Assembly: GCA_002013415.1 (NCBI GenBank)
Contig: MAEX01000010.1
Location: 62,001-126,000 of the forward strand
From: Mycobacterium sp. D16Q14
Lineage (GTDB): Bacteria; Actinomycetota; Actinomycetes; Mycobacteriales; Mycobacteriaceae
DNA: 64,000 nucleotides
Direction: 5' to 3'
Shown here: piece after piece, positions 26,536 to 35,191 of the stretch
Numbering within the stretch: position 1 is the first letter of the stretch
Layout: the number at the start of each line of letters is the position of its first letter
Notes under the pieces: model-generated
Seen by the model: the letters and a program-made list of their open reading frames with translations, nothing else
What the model was told of the DNA's origin: nothing
The model's database searches: none
Made by a program: the position numbers and the translations under genes

Positions 26536-26572
26536 TTGCATCTAAAGTCATATCAAATATATTTGACCAGAC
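26536..26572. promoter_or_regulatory. GntR operator and promoter between mce1R-like gene and echA
   Basis: TCAAATATATTTGA (26553-26566) is a perfect 14-bp palindrome. Outer GTC and GAC (26547-26549, 26570-26572) extend the symmetry to 26 bases with six mismatched positions. On the plus strand TTGCAT (26536-26541), 16 bases and TATATT (26558-26563) form a promoter whose -10 lies inside the palindrome, so a bound regulator would block transcription of echA-fadD-mce. The AT-rich block stands out in this GC-rich sequence. Confidence 0.7.
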
Positions 26573-26603
26573 GCGACGAAGCGACAACCCAGGAGGCGGC
26601 GAC

Positions 26604-27413
26604 TTGAGTCCCCATGAATCGGTGGGCGCACCTGATGTAGCCGTCGACGGTGGCATCATGCGGATCACGTTCACCAGGCCCGATCGGATGAATGCCCTCA
26701 ACGGGCCGGCCACCGAGGGCTTGATCGAGGCGTTGGAATCTGTCCACGAGCGCAGCGACGTCCGGGTGGTAGTCATCAGTGGGGGAGCACCCGGCAATGC
26801 GTTCACGGCGGGCGCCGATGTCGCCGAGCTGGCGGCCGGGGCCGGCGACCTGACGCCGCTGCAAGCCGCCGAACTGACCATGGACAACGCCGAACGGTTG
26901 GTACGCGCGGTTCTGAATTGTCCGGTGCCCACCATCGCGGAAGTCACGGGCGCTGCCGCGGGTATCGGCGCGTCGGTGGGTCTGGCGTGCGACCTGATCT
27001 ACGCCGCCGACACGGCTTTCTTTCTGATGGCCTTCGCGAACATCGGGCTCATGCCCGACGGCGGATCGAGTGCGTTGGTCTCGGCCTCGATAGGCCGTGT
27101 GAAGGCCAATGCGATGGTGCTGCTGGCCCAGCCCCTCCATGCTGCCGACGCCTGTGCGGCCGGACTGGTCAACGAGGTGCTGCCCGGCGACCAGCTGCGC
27201 GAGCGTGTCGACAAATTGGCGCGCAAGTTGGCCCACGGTTCCCGCCGGGCGATGCAGCTGACCAAGGAAGCCATGAATTCGGTGTCACTCAAGCTCTTCG
27301 ACGAGGCCATTGCGCGTGAGCGTGAGGGACAGATCGAGCTGTTGACCTCACCCGACGCCCAAGAAGGCTTCGCCGCCTTCCTTGAGGGCCGCCGCCCCAA
27401 TTTCAGTGAGTAG
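26604..27413 (+). CDS. Enoyl-CoA hydratase/isomerase (crotonase) of the fadD5-mce locus
   Basis: 269 residues from TTG 26604, preceded by AGGAGG at 26591-26596; the frame is open from 26520 but runs through the operator. Crotonase motifs are ITFTRPDRMNALNGP, NAFTAGADVAEL (oxyanion hole) and GAAAGIGASVGLACDLIY. In the third block Asp sits in MPDGGSSALV where hydratases carry Glu, as in PaaG-type isomerases. It is inserted between the GntR gene and the FadD5-like ligase, a place with no gene in M. tuberculosis. It ends nine bases before fadD and is probably co-transcribed. Confidence 0.88.
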   Translation: MSPHESVGAPDVAVDGGIMRITFTRPDRMNALNGPATEGLIEALESVHERSDVRVVVISGGAPGNAFTAGADVAELAAGAGDLTPLQAAELTMDNAERLVRAVLNCPVPTIAEVTGAAAGIGASVGLACDLIYAADTAFFLMAFANIGLMPDGGSSALVSASIGRVKANAMVLLAQPLHAADACAAGLVNEVLPGDQLRERVDKLARKLAHGSRRAMQLTKEAMNSVSLKLFDEAIAREREGQIELLTSPDAQEGFAAFLEGRRPNFSE

Positions 27414-27422
27414 GAGACTTCT

Positions 27423-29012
27423 GTGACCGACACGATCGATGTGACTGCCTTGCCCACCAGCCTTGATCAGCCCTACCGCGCGCGCCGGCAGAACTGGTGT
27501 AACCAGCTGGCTCGGCACGCGCTCATGCAGCCCAATGCCACAGCGATTCGATATCTCGGGCGCAGCATCTCCTGGGGCGAGCTGAACCAGCGTGTGCAAT
27601 CACTTGCCGATGCGCTGTCGCGCCGCGGAGTCCGATTCGGGGACCGCGTGCTCATCCTCATGCTCAACCGGCCCGAGTACGTCGAATCATGGTTGGCCAT
27701 CAACGAACTCGGAGCCATCGCGATCCCGGTGAACTTCCGCATGACTCCTCCGGAGGTCGCATTCCTGGTCGAGAACAGCGGGGCCAAGGTGGCGATCACC
27801 GAAACGGTCCTGGCGCCGGTGGCCGCCGCGGTACGCCAACAGGTGCCCGCGCTGGAGACGGTCATTGTCGCCGGCTCGGCATCCGAGGACGGTGCCCTCG
27901 GATACGAAGAGGTCATTGCCGAGGGGGGCGAAGCCCATGCTGAGGTGGATCTGCCCGGCGATTCTCCCGCGCTCATCATGTACACCTCGGGGACAACGGG
28001 CCGCCCCAAGGGGGCGGTGCTGACCCATCTCAATCTGTCCGGCCAGGCAATGACCTACCTGCTGAGTACCACGGTCGACTTGAGCTCGGATGTGGGATTC
28101 ATCGGCGTCCCCATGTTCCACATCGCGGGCGTGGGGAACATGATCACCGGGTTGCTGCTGGGATTGCCCACGGTCATTCACCCCCTCGGCGCCTTTGATC
28201 CGGGTGCTCTGCTGGATGTTCTGGAGTCCGAAGGAGTCACGGGCATCTTCCTGGTCCCCGCCCAGTGGCAGGCCGTCTGTGCGGCGCAGCGAGCAAACCC
28301 ACGCGAGGTTAAGCTCAAGACGCTCTCCTGGGGTGCGGCCCCCGCCAGTGATGTGTTGTTACGGACGATGTCCGAGACGTTCCCCGACGCCAAGATCTTG
28401 GCCGCGTTCGGGCAGACGGAGATGTCGCCGGTCACCTGCATGCTCATGGGGGAGGACGCAACCCGGAAGATGGGTTCCGTCGGCCGGGTGATTCCCACGG
28501 TTGCCGCGCGCGTCGTGGACGACAACATGAACGATGTGCCGGTCGGCGATGTGGGGGAGATCGTCTACCGCGCGCCGACGCTGATGCAGGGCTACTGGAA
28601 CAACCCCGAGGCGACCGCCGATGCGTTCACGGGCGGCTGGTTCCACTCCGGAGACCTGGTCCGTCAGGACACGGACGGTTTCGTATGGGTGGTGGACCGC
28701 AAGAAGGACATGATCATCTCCGGCGGAGAGAACATCTATTGCGCGGAGGTCGAGAACGCGCTCGCTGAGCACGAGCAGATCGTCGAGGTGGCGGTGATCG
28801 GCAGGCCGCATGAGAAGTGGGGCGAAGTGCCGGTCGCGGTGGCCGCCATCCAGGGGGAGGCTCTGGCCATCGGTGATCTTGATGGCTTCCTCACCGAGCG
28901 GCTGGCTCGCTACAAGCACCCCAAAGACCTCGTGGTCGTGGAAGCGCTACCGCGCAACCCCTCGGGCAAGGTCCTCAAGACCGAGCTGCGCAAGCAGTTC
29001 GGTGGCAGTTGA
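27423..29012 (+). CDS. fadD5: Acyl-CoA ligase, FadD5-like
   Basis: 529 residues from GTG 27423 with AGGAGA upstream. The AMP-binding P-loop is YTSGTTGRPKG (about residues 187-197), followed by FGQTEMSP, a GYW motif in LMQGYWNNP, and the adenylation Asp in WFHSGDLV. The C-terminal catalytic Lys is in NPSGKVLKTELR. It activates fatty acids to acyl-CoA. In M. tuberculosis fadD5 lies directly upstream of yrbE1A-mce1 and is thought to act on lipid recovered by Mce1. Here mceA follows after a 220-base gap with no yrbE genes. Confidence 0.88.
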   Translation: MTDTIDVTALPTSLDQPYRARRQNWCNQLARHALMQPNATAIRYLGRSISWGELNQRVQSLADALSRRGVRFGDRVLILMLNRPEYVESWLAINELGAIAIPVNFRMTPPEVAFLVENSGAKVAITETVLAPVAAAVRQQVPALETVIVAGSASEDGALGYEEVIAEGGEAHAEVDLPGDSPALIMYTSGTTGRPKGAVLTHLNLSGQAMTYLLSTTVDLSSDVGFIGVPMFHIAGVGNMITGLLLGLPTVIHPLGAFDPGALLDVLESEGVTGIFLVPAQWQAVCAAQRANPREVKLKTLSWGAAPASDVLLRTMSETFPDAKILAAFGQTEMSPVTCMLMGEDATRKMGSVGRVIPTVAARVVDDNMNDVPVGDVGEIVYRAPTLMQGYWNNPEATADAFTGGWFHSGDLVRQDTDGFVWVVDRKKDMIISGGENIYCAEVENALAEHEQIVEVAVIGRPHEKWGEVPVAVAAIQGEALAIGDLDGFLTERLARYKHPKDLVVVEALPRNPSGKVLKTELRKQFGGS

Positions 29013-29115
29013 TAGCAAACATAAATCTGGATTCAGAAAAGTTCGGTAAAGCGTAATACGCAGAAATGCACGTCATGTACATTCCTGTAATCGCCGTCAC
29101 ATCGGAGGGGTTGGC

Positions 29116-29172
29116 GTGACCGAACCTGTAGATATTTGCAGGCCACGTTTGCTGACGAAAGGGACCTGGTGA
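29116..29172 (+). CDS. Small ORF 1 in the fadD5-mceA gap (18 codons)
   Basis: GTG 29116 is preceded by CGGAGGGG (29103-29110), one of the strongest ribosome-binding sequences in the window, at a spacing of five. The product would be MTEPVDICRPRLLTKGTW. Its TGA (29170-29172) overlaps the ATG of the next small ORF as TGATG. It could be a leader peptide coupled to mceA, or a relic of the yrbEA start left by deletion of the permease genes. Nothing else supports coding. Confidence 0.3.
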   Translation: MTEPVDICRPRLLTKGTW

Positions 29173-29249
29173 TGTCTCGGATGCTGTGGTGGAGACGCCC
29201 CGACGTGCGTCCAGATGCCGAAGGAGGTCTTTATGCCGAACTCCTTTGA
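29172..29249 (+). CDS. Small ORF 2 overlapping the mceA start (25 codons)
   Basis: ATG 29172 overlaps the stop of small ORF 1; AAAGGGA lies nine bases upstream. The product would be 25 residues beginning MSRMLWWRRPDVRPDAEGG. It runs past the mceA SD (29221-29228) and start (29233), ending at TGA 29247-29249. Ribosomes finishing it would end inside the mceA initiation region, so it could open or couple that start. It may equally be fortuitous. Confidence 0.3.
   Translation: MSRMLWWRRPDVRPDAEGGLYAELL
29221..29235 (+). promoter_or_regulatory. Strong ribosome-binding site deciding the mceA start
   Basis: AAGGAGGT (29221-29228) precedes ATG 29233 at near-ideal spacing. An in-frame ATG at 29215 lies upstream of this element and would place it inside the coding sequence, so 29233 is the better start. 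Confidence 0.75.
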
Positions 29250-30765
29250 GACTGACGGCCGCGGTCCATCGGACCGCCAGCTCCTCCTGTGCGGCGTGGC
29301 GATCGCTCTCGTGGCCGCCCTGATAGGCACCGCCTTGGTTATCAAGTCGACCGGCCGGTTCAACAACTACGTGCGTGTGGTGGCGGAACTCACGAACGTA
29401 GGAGACGGCCTTCCCGCGAAGTCGGACGTCAAATTTCAGGGCGTGCTCGTGGGTTCGGTCAATGATCTGACCCCCTCGCAGCGCGGCAGGCCCAATGTCG
29501 TGCACATCGATCTGAAACCCGATCTGGCGCCGACGATTCCGCGGTCGGTCACCGCCAGGGTGGTCCCCAGTAACGTCTTCGCGGTCTCCTCGGTGGAGCT
29601 TGTAGACCACGGCCCCGGTGCGGCGATCACCAATGGAACCGTTATCGGCGAGGACACCGAGCTCCCGACGGTGCTGTTCCAGACGACCATCAGCAAGCTG
29701 CGTGACATCCTCCTGGCCAACGGGCGCGGCCGCGACGACGATTCGGTGGGCATCTTCGCCGTCATTGCCGCGGCGACGGAGGGCCGGCGTGCCACCCTTC
29801 TAAACGCGGCCGGCCAACTGACCAGGATCATCGACCAGCTCAACGACATCGTGGCGACGGATACGGGCCCGTCGACCCTGTCCGCGCTCCTGAACGCGAC
29901 CAAGGGGCTGCAGACAACCGCCCCGGAACTCGTCGATGCGCTGCATCAGGCGGTTAAGCCCATGCAGACGCTGGCCGAAAGGCGGGAGCAGTTACAGACT
30001 CTGCTCAACGCCGGATTGCACACCACCGGCACCGTCCGGCAGTCGTTGGACAACCAGACCGATCGGATGATCGACATCACCACCAAGCTGACCCCGGTTG
30101 TCGGTGTGCTTGCACAGAACTCTGTGCACTTCCTGCCGATCGCGGCGCGACTGAAGGTGTTCTCGGACAAGTTCTTCAGCGACGTGTGGGATCCGGAAAG
30201 GGACGTCGTCAACATCCGGGGAAATCTGTCCTTCACGCCGTCGACGATGTACACCCGCGCCGATTGCCCGCGGTACGGGGAGCTGAAGGGGCCGAGCTGC
30301 TTCACCGCACCCGAGCTGGTGGTGCGCCCCGATCTGCCCGAAGTACTACTGCCGCAGAACTTCAAGCCACCGCCCGATCTGGCGCCGCCACCGGGAACCG
30401 AGGTCGGTCCGGACGGGAATTTGATCGTTACTGGCCCGCCGCTGCACAATCCGTCCCCGAATTTGCAGGACCCCAACCCGCCGTTGCCGTGGTGGCAGCC
30501 CAATCCGTCACCGCGTGTCCCGGGCACCGCCGACCCCGATGACGCCGAACCGCCGCCGCTGCCCGGTGGCGCCGCTCCCGCTGCCACCGCGCCAGCCTCG
30601 TTCGGTGGTGCCGTGGGGCCCATCGGTAGCAGGACCGAACGCGACCAACTGGGCATGATCACCGGGAGCGCGGCAACCTCGTCCACCCAACTTCTGCTGG
30701 GGCCGGTCGCGCGGGGTACCAAACCCGTTGTCGCCCAGCAGGCCCGGTCGGGGGGACAGCGATGA
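29233..30765 (+). CDS. mceA: MCE family protein MceA (second mce set)
   Basis: 510 residues. One membrane helix (about 19-42) is followed by a MCE domain (LPAKSDVKFQGVLVGSVNDL) and a helical region. The C-terminal 130 residues are rich in Pro and Gly and end with QLLLGPVARGT, the same closing motif as the other MceA in the window. It heads a six-gene mce set placed after fadD5, as mce1 is in M. tuberculosis. No yrbE permease genes precede it: only 220 bases separate it from fadD5. The complex must therefore use YrbE proteins encoded elsewhere, or be incomplete. Confidence 0.93.
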   Translation: MPNSFETDGRGPSDRQLLLCGVAIALVAALIGTALVIKSTGRFNNYVRVVAELTNVGDGLPAKSDVKFQGVLVGSVNDLTPSQRGRPNVVHIDLKPDLAPTIPRSVTARVVPSNVFAVSSVELVDHGPGAAITNGTVIGEDTELPTVLFQTTISKLRDILLANGRGRDDDSVGIFAVIAAATEGRRATLLNAAGQLTRIIDQLNDIVATDTGPSTLSALLNATKGLQTTAPELVDALHQAVKPMQTLAERREQLQTLLNAGLHTTGTVRQSLDNQTDRMIDITTKLTPVVGVLAQNSVHFLPIAARLKVFSDKFFSDVWDPERDVVNIRGNLSFTPSTMYTRADCPRYGELKGPSCFTAPELVVRPDLPEVLLPQNFKPPPDLAPPPGTEVGPDGNLIVTGPPLHNPSPNLQDPNPPLPWWQPNPSPRVPGTADPDDAEPPPLPGGAAPAATAPASFGGAVGPIGSRTERDQLGMITGSAATSSTQLLLGPVARGTKPVVAQQARSGGQR

Positions 30766-31817
30766 AGTTTCGTGGACCGTTGATTGGCCTGTCGGTGTTC
30801 ATGGTGATCGCGGTGGCGATGACGTGGCTGGTGTATGCAACCCTGCGCCGCGAGGTCGCGGGATCGACCTACGACTATGCCGCGATGTTCACCGATGTCA
30901 CCGGGTTGCGCGATGGGGATGACGTGCGCGTGGCCGGCGTTCGGGTCGGGCGTGTCGAATCGGTCGCGATCGACGGTGATCTGGCCAAGGTGGAGTTCCG
31001 GGTACAGACCGAGCAGCCGTTGTACGGCAACACGATTGCGACGATCACGTACCAGAACATCGTTGGTCAGCGTTACCTGGGACTGTCCCTGGGCAAGACG
31101 GGCAGCACTGATCGGCTCAAGCCGGGCAGCGTGATTCCCGTGGAGCAGACGGAGCCGTCGTTCGACATCGGCATGCTGCTGCACGGGTTTGAACCTCTCT
31201 TCAGCGTGCTTGATCCCGCCGAGGTCGACAACCTCACAGGCGGTGTCGTCAAGTCTCTGCAGGGAGACAGCGGCTCGATCGTCGGTCTGGTCGACCAGAC
31301 ATCGCAACTCACCGAGACCTTCGCGGGCCGCGACAAGGTTCTCGACGAGGTGATCACCAATCTCAATGGTCTGACGAAAACCCTTGCGGGGCAGAATAAG
31401 AATCTGGATACCGTCTTGACGCATACGCGTGAGATGGTGGCGATCCTGGACAACCGGCGCGCCGGGTTAGTGGATTCGATCGGTTCGACGGGTTTCGCGG
31501 TACGTCGGTTGTCGAAGATCTCGGACACGGTATATCCGCAGCTCAACGAAATACTTTATCGGGAACCGGGATTCGTCAGTCACCTGAACACCGTCGAACC
31601 CCAGCTGGCCTTCACCGGCGCCAATCTGCCGCTACTTCTCAAGGGTGTCGCGCGGACCAGCCAAGAGGGCGCGTTCATCAACGGATATGTCTGCGATCTC
31701 AATCTCACCGGGTTCTTCCCCGGACTCAACGACGTCGTTCCGATCATCGTGAATGCCGCCACCCCCGGTAACAAGGCTCAATACACTCCGAAATGCAGGA
31801 ACCTGGCAGATGGATAA
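30762..31817 (+). CDS. mceB: MCE family protein MceB (second mce set)
   Basis: 351 residues from ATG 30762 (ATGA overlap with mceA). A membrane helix (about 6-27) and a MCE domain (DVRVAGVRVGRVESV) are followed by the family's helical region and a Cys-containing C-terminus (YVCDLNLTGFFPGLND). The protein aligns with the MceB at 263-1315 over its full length without large gaps, indicating a duplicated origin of the two sets. It should be an envelope lipid-transport subunit like its paralogue. Confidence 0.94.
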   Translation: MKFRGPLIGLSVFMVIAVAMTWLVYATLRREVAGSTYDYAAMFTDVTGLRDGDDVRVAGVRVGRVESVAIDGDLAKVEFRVQTEQPLYGNTIATITYQNIVGQRYLGLSLGKTGSTDRLKPGSVIPVEQTEPSFDIGMLLHGFEPLFSVLDPAEVDNLTGGVVKSLQGDSGSIVGLVDQTSQLTETFAGRDKVLDEVITNLNGLTKTLAGQNKNLDTVLTHTREMVAILDNRRAGLVDSIGSTGFAVRRLSKISDTVYPQLNEILYREPGFVSHLNTVEPQLAFTGANLPLLLKGVARTSQEGAFINGYVCDLNLTGFFPGLNDVVPIIVNAATPGNKAQYTPKCRNLADG

Positions 31818-32856
31818 ACGCGCAGTGTGGCAACGTATCTCGCGGCGCCCCGTTGAGACGTATGACAAGATCTGGTTGGGCGCCATCGCGCTGGCGGTGA
31901 TCGGTTCTCTGGTGGGGGCGATGCTGCTGGTGAAGGCGATTGGCATCGGTTACAGCCACTACACCGGCGAGTTCTTGCAGGCGGCGTCGCTGCAACCGGG
32001 GGCCAATGTGTCGTATGCGGGGGTCCCGGTGGGGAACGTCACGAGTGTCGCGCTGGCGGGCGACCATATTGAAGTCGGTATGCGGGTCCGCGACGACATC
32101 ACCCTGCGTAAGGGCGCCAAAGCGTCGATCAAGATCACCACGATTCTCGGTAATCAGTACGTGGAGTTGCGCAACGGCGGTGAGGGTGTACTGCCCAACC
32201 GTCGAATCGATCTTGCGCACACCGACGTTCCGTATGACCTACAGGCCACGCTCCAGGACGCAACCTCCACTTTTGAACAGGTAGATGCGGACAGGATCGC
32301 GGAGTCGGTGGCGATACTGGGTAAACAGCTCGAGGGCTTACCCGCTGTACTGCCGCAGGCCATGGAGAACATTCAGACGCTGTCGTCGGTGATAGCACAT
32401 CGCCGCGATCAGATCGGCACGCTGCTGGCCAGTACCGAGTTGGTGTCGGGCACCCTGTACCGGCAACAGAGCGATATCGGCAAACTGATCATTCAGGGCC
32501 GTGATCTACTCGGCGAGTTCGTTTCTCGGCAAGCGAGTTTCCACTCCATGATGCGCGCGGTGACCGAGCTGACGAACTTCCTGAGCAAGGTTGTGGTCAA
32601 GGACAGGCGCGCGGTTGATGCGCTCATCGCCGATGTGAAGACCTTCAGCAATTTGATCGGTGGCCATGATGACTTGTTCCGGAGCATCCTGCAGGTGACG
32701 GCGGTCGCGGCCCGAAACTTCACCAATCTCACGGGTTACGGAAACGCACTCGAGCTGAGCGCGCCCGGTGGTCTCGCGGTGGATTCGTGGATGTGCGCGA
32801 TCAGTGGGCGGGCCAAGCAGTTCAACATGATCCCGTACTTCAAGGATTGCCAATGA
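31810..32856 (+). CDS. mceC: MCE family protein MceC (second mce set)
   Basis: 348 residues from ATG 31810, which overlaps the end of mceB by eight bases. The frame is open from 31753, but that region is mceB coding. One membrane helix (about 21-43), a MCE domain (NVSYAGVPVGNVTSVAL) and a long helical region follow. The C-terminal segment CAISGRAKQFNMIPYFKDC matches the equivalent part of the other MceC. Unlike the MceA and MceE copies there is no Pro-rich tail. Confidence 0.93.
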   Translation: MDKRAVWQRISRRPVETYDKIWLGAIALAVIGSLVGAMLLVKAIGIGYSHYTGEFLQAASLQPGANVSYAGVPVGNVTSVALAGDHIEVGMRVRDDITLRKGAKASIKITTILGNQYVELRNGGEGVLPNRRIDLAHTDVPYDLQATLQDATSTFEQVDADRIAESVAILGKQLEGLPAVLPQAMENIQTLSSVIAHRRDQIGTLLASTELVSGTLYRQQSDIGKLIIQGRDLLGEFVSRQASFHSMMRAVTELTNFLSKVVVKDRRAVDALIADVKTFSNLIGGHDDLFRSILQVTAVAARNFTNLTGYGNALELSAPGGLAVDSWMCAISGRAKQFNMIPYFKDCQ

Positions 32857-33986
32857 GCACGCCCATAAGCGCGCGGACGCGGCGAGTCATCTGGATCGCG
32901 GGGGCACTGGCGGTAGTGGTCGCTGTCGTGGTGGTTGCCGTCGGGTGGACCTATCTGCGGGAGCGGAGCGACAGGCTCACCATCACGGCCCAGTTCGAGT
33001 CGGTCTCCGGCCTCTACCCCGACAACAAGGTATCGGTGCTGGGCATGCCGATCGGCAAGGTCACGAAGATCACGTCGCGTGGTACCTACATGGAAGTTGA
33101 GTTCACCGTCGATTCGAAGGTCAAGGTGCCGGCCGACGCCAAGGCCGTCACGGTGTCGACCTCGATTCTCACCGACCGGCACATCGAACTGACACCCGTT
33201 TATCGCGGTGGACCGACGCTCAAGAACGGGGACGTCATCGGGCTGGACCGCACGAAGACACCGGTGGAGTTCGATCGGGTGCTGGCCATGATCGACCGGC
33301 TCTCCAAGGCGATGAAGGGCGACGGTAAGGGCGGCGGGCCACTGGCGGATGTCGTAAACAACAGCGCCAATACGCTGTCCGGAAACGGTGAGTTGATGAG
33401 GGCATCTTTGGACGAGTTGTCCAAGGCACTCCGTCTGAGTGCCGACGGCGGTGCGATGACGCGCGATCAGCTGACCAAGATCATCACCCGCCTCAGCTCA
33501 CTCTTCGACGCTGCGGCACGTAATGACCAGAACATCCGGGAGTTCTCCTCCCAGGTGCGACAGCTGTCCCAAGTGCTTGATCAGGAGCAGCTGGGGTCGG
33601 GGACCACCGGTAAACAGCTGAATAACATTCTGCTGCAAGCAGGTTCGCTGCTAGAGCAGAATCGCGATGCCATCAAGCAATCGGTCGGTAACTCCAACCA
33701 AATTGCCCAGGCGGTTTACGACAACCAGCGAGAGTTGTCGGAAGGGTTCGACCTGCTTCCGCTGATGGCGGACAACGTCTACAACATCGTCGACCCGATT
33801 AACAACGTGGTGCGTGCCCATGTGCCGGTGGACAGGTTGTTGTTCGACACCCAGGCTGCCAAGGAGATCTGCAATCTCATGGGTCTGCGCCAATTAGGTT
33901 GCAGCACAGGCACCTTGCAGGACTACGGACCCGATTTCGGATTGACGTATGTCCTCGACGGGCTTGCGGCGATGGGGCAGAAATGA
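32853..33986 (+). CDS. mceD: MCE family protein MceD (second mce set)
   Basis: 377 residues from ATG 32853, four bases inside mceC. A membrane helix (about 11-34) precedes a MCE domain with NKVSVLGMPIGKVTKI. The motif MKGDGKGGGPLADVV and the C-terminal KEICNLMGLRQLGCSTGTL are nearly identical to those in the MceD at 2334-3473. Conservation of both blocks between paralogues suggests contact sites shared by the two complexes, and possibly exchange of subunits. Confidence 0.94.
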   Translation: MSTPISARTRRVIWIAGALAVVVAVVVVAVGWTYLRERSDRLTITAQFESVSGLYPDNKVSVLGMPIGKVTKITSRGTYMEVEFTVDSKVKVPADAKAVTVSTSILTDRHIELTPVYRGGPTLKNGDVIGLDRTKTPVEFDRVLAMIDRLSKAMKGDGKGGGPLADVVNNSANTLSGNGELMRASLDELSKALRLSADGGAMTRDQLTKIITRLSSLFDAAARNDQNIREFSSQVRQLSQVLDQEQLGSGTTGKQLNNILLQAGSLLEQNRDAIKQSVGNSNQIAQAVYDNQRELSEGFDLLPLMADNVYNIVDPINNVVRAHVPVDRLLFDTQAAKEICNLMGLRQLGCSTGTLQDYGPDFGLTYVLDGLAAMGQK

Positions 33987-35191
33987 ACAGATGGCAAAGG
34001 TTTGCGGCGCCCGCGGTGGTTCTTGCTGTGCTGCTGACGAGCGGTTGCAGCACCAACGGTCTTGCCAGCCTCCCACTTCCGGCTCCGGGCATGACGGGGG
34101 GTTCCTATGGCCTGACGGCAGTCTTCACCAACATTCTGAACCTGCCGTCGCGCGCCAAGGTCAAACTGGGCGGCGCCGATGTCGGCGAGGTCTACTCCAT
34201 GAGTACCACCAACTACACCGCCGTGGTGACGATGCGGATCCGTTCGGATGTGGAGATTCCCAAGGGAACCACCGTGGAGCTGCGCACCGCGACGCCGCTG
34301 GGCGACGTTTTCGTCGCGCTGAAACCGCCGCGCCCCGCAGACTCCAACGCACCGCTCCTGCGTGACGGGGACACCATCGGTCTGGATTCGACCACCGCCG
34401 CCGCGACGGTGGAGGCGGTGCTGAGTTCGGCCGCCATCATCGTCAACGGTGGTGCGGTGCGCAATCTCACCGGCACGGTCAACGGCCTCGGTCGCGCCAC
34501 CGGGCCGAATGGCGCGGCATTCGGTGATCTAATCGGAAAGTCGAACCGGCTGCTGGGCACACTCAACGCCCGGTCCAGCCAGCTCGATACCGCACTGCGG
34601 GACACCGCACAGCTTGCCGCTGAGATGAATACGCGGCACGAGACGCTCTCGGAGCTATTGGTCGCGGCCGCGCCTGCCACGGACACCCTGTCTGCCAATG
34701 CATCTCATATCGCCGATCTCGCCGACCAGGTAGGTGCGGTGACCAAGCAGCTCTCCAAGTTCCCGTCGATCGCGGGTACCGACACCAGCGGCCGCAGCGT
34801 CATCGCCGATTTCAACACCCTGGCGGGTTCATTCAATGACATCGCGGTCAGTCCCGACACGAGCCTTGCCGCGCTCAATCGGCTGATGCCTCCCATCATC
34901 AAAATCATGGCGGGCTCGGCGTTCGCCGCCCGGGTGTCGATCGACAGGCTGGTGCTCGGATCGATACCCGATATCGGCTATCAGGGCGATCCGGGTCTTC
35001 ATGGCCCGAAGCGCTATGACTGGGCGAAGTTGGTCGGATCGTTCAAGTACACCCTGTGGCGCCTGCAGGAGCGTGTCGTGGGTAAAGGACCCGACACTCC
35101 GGCAATTCCGGTGCGCCCGAGTCCGACGGAGCCCGGAGTCATCGAACCGATACCGGGCGCTATGCCCGTACCCCAGGGGCCGCCGCGATGA
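33983..35191 (+). CDS. mceE: MCE family lipoprotein MceE (second mce set)
   Basis: 402 residues from ATG 33983, overlapping the mceD stop. The signal peptide ends at LLTSGC with Cys22 as lipid-anchored residue. After the lipobox, LASLPLPAPG matches the LDSLPLPAPN of the other MceE. The MCE domain (VKLGGADVGEVYSM) and helical region follow. The Pro tail is shorter than in the first set. It should anchor the Mce complex in the membrane's outer leaflet. Confidence 0.94.
   Translation: MNRWQRFAAPAVVLAVLLTSGCSTNGLASLPLPAPGMTGGSYGLTAVFTNILNLPSRAKVKLGGADVGEVYSMSTTNYTAVVTMRIRSDVEIPKGTTVELRTATPLGDVFVALKPPRPADSNAPLLRDGDTIGLDSTTAAATVEAVLSSAAIIVNGGAVRNLTGTVNGLGRATGPNGAAFGDLIGKSNRLLGTLNARSSQLDTALRDTAQLAAEMNTRHETLSELLVAAAPATDTLSANASHIADLADQVGAVTKQLSKFPSIAGTDTSGRSVIADFNTLAGSFNDIAVSPDTSLAALNRLMPPIIKIMAGSAFAARVSIDRLVLGSIPDIGYQGDPGLHGPKRYDWAKLVGSFKYTLWRLQERVVGKGPDTPAIPVRPSPTEPGVIEPIPGAMPVPQGPPR

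Noticed and set aside
26520..26603. Longer N-terminus of the mce-locus crotonase from ATG 26520
   Set aside because: It would read through the operator and -10, whereas TTG 26604 has AGGAGG at correct spacing.
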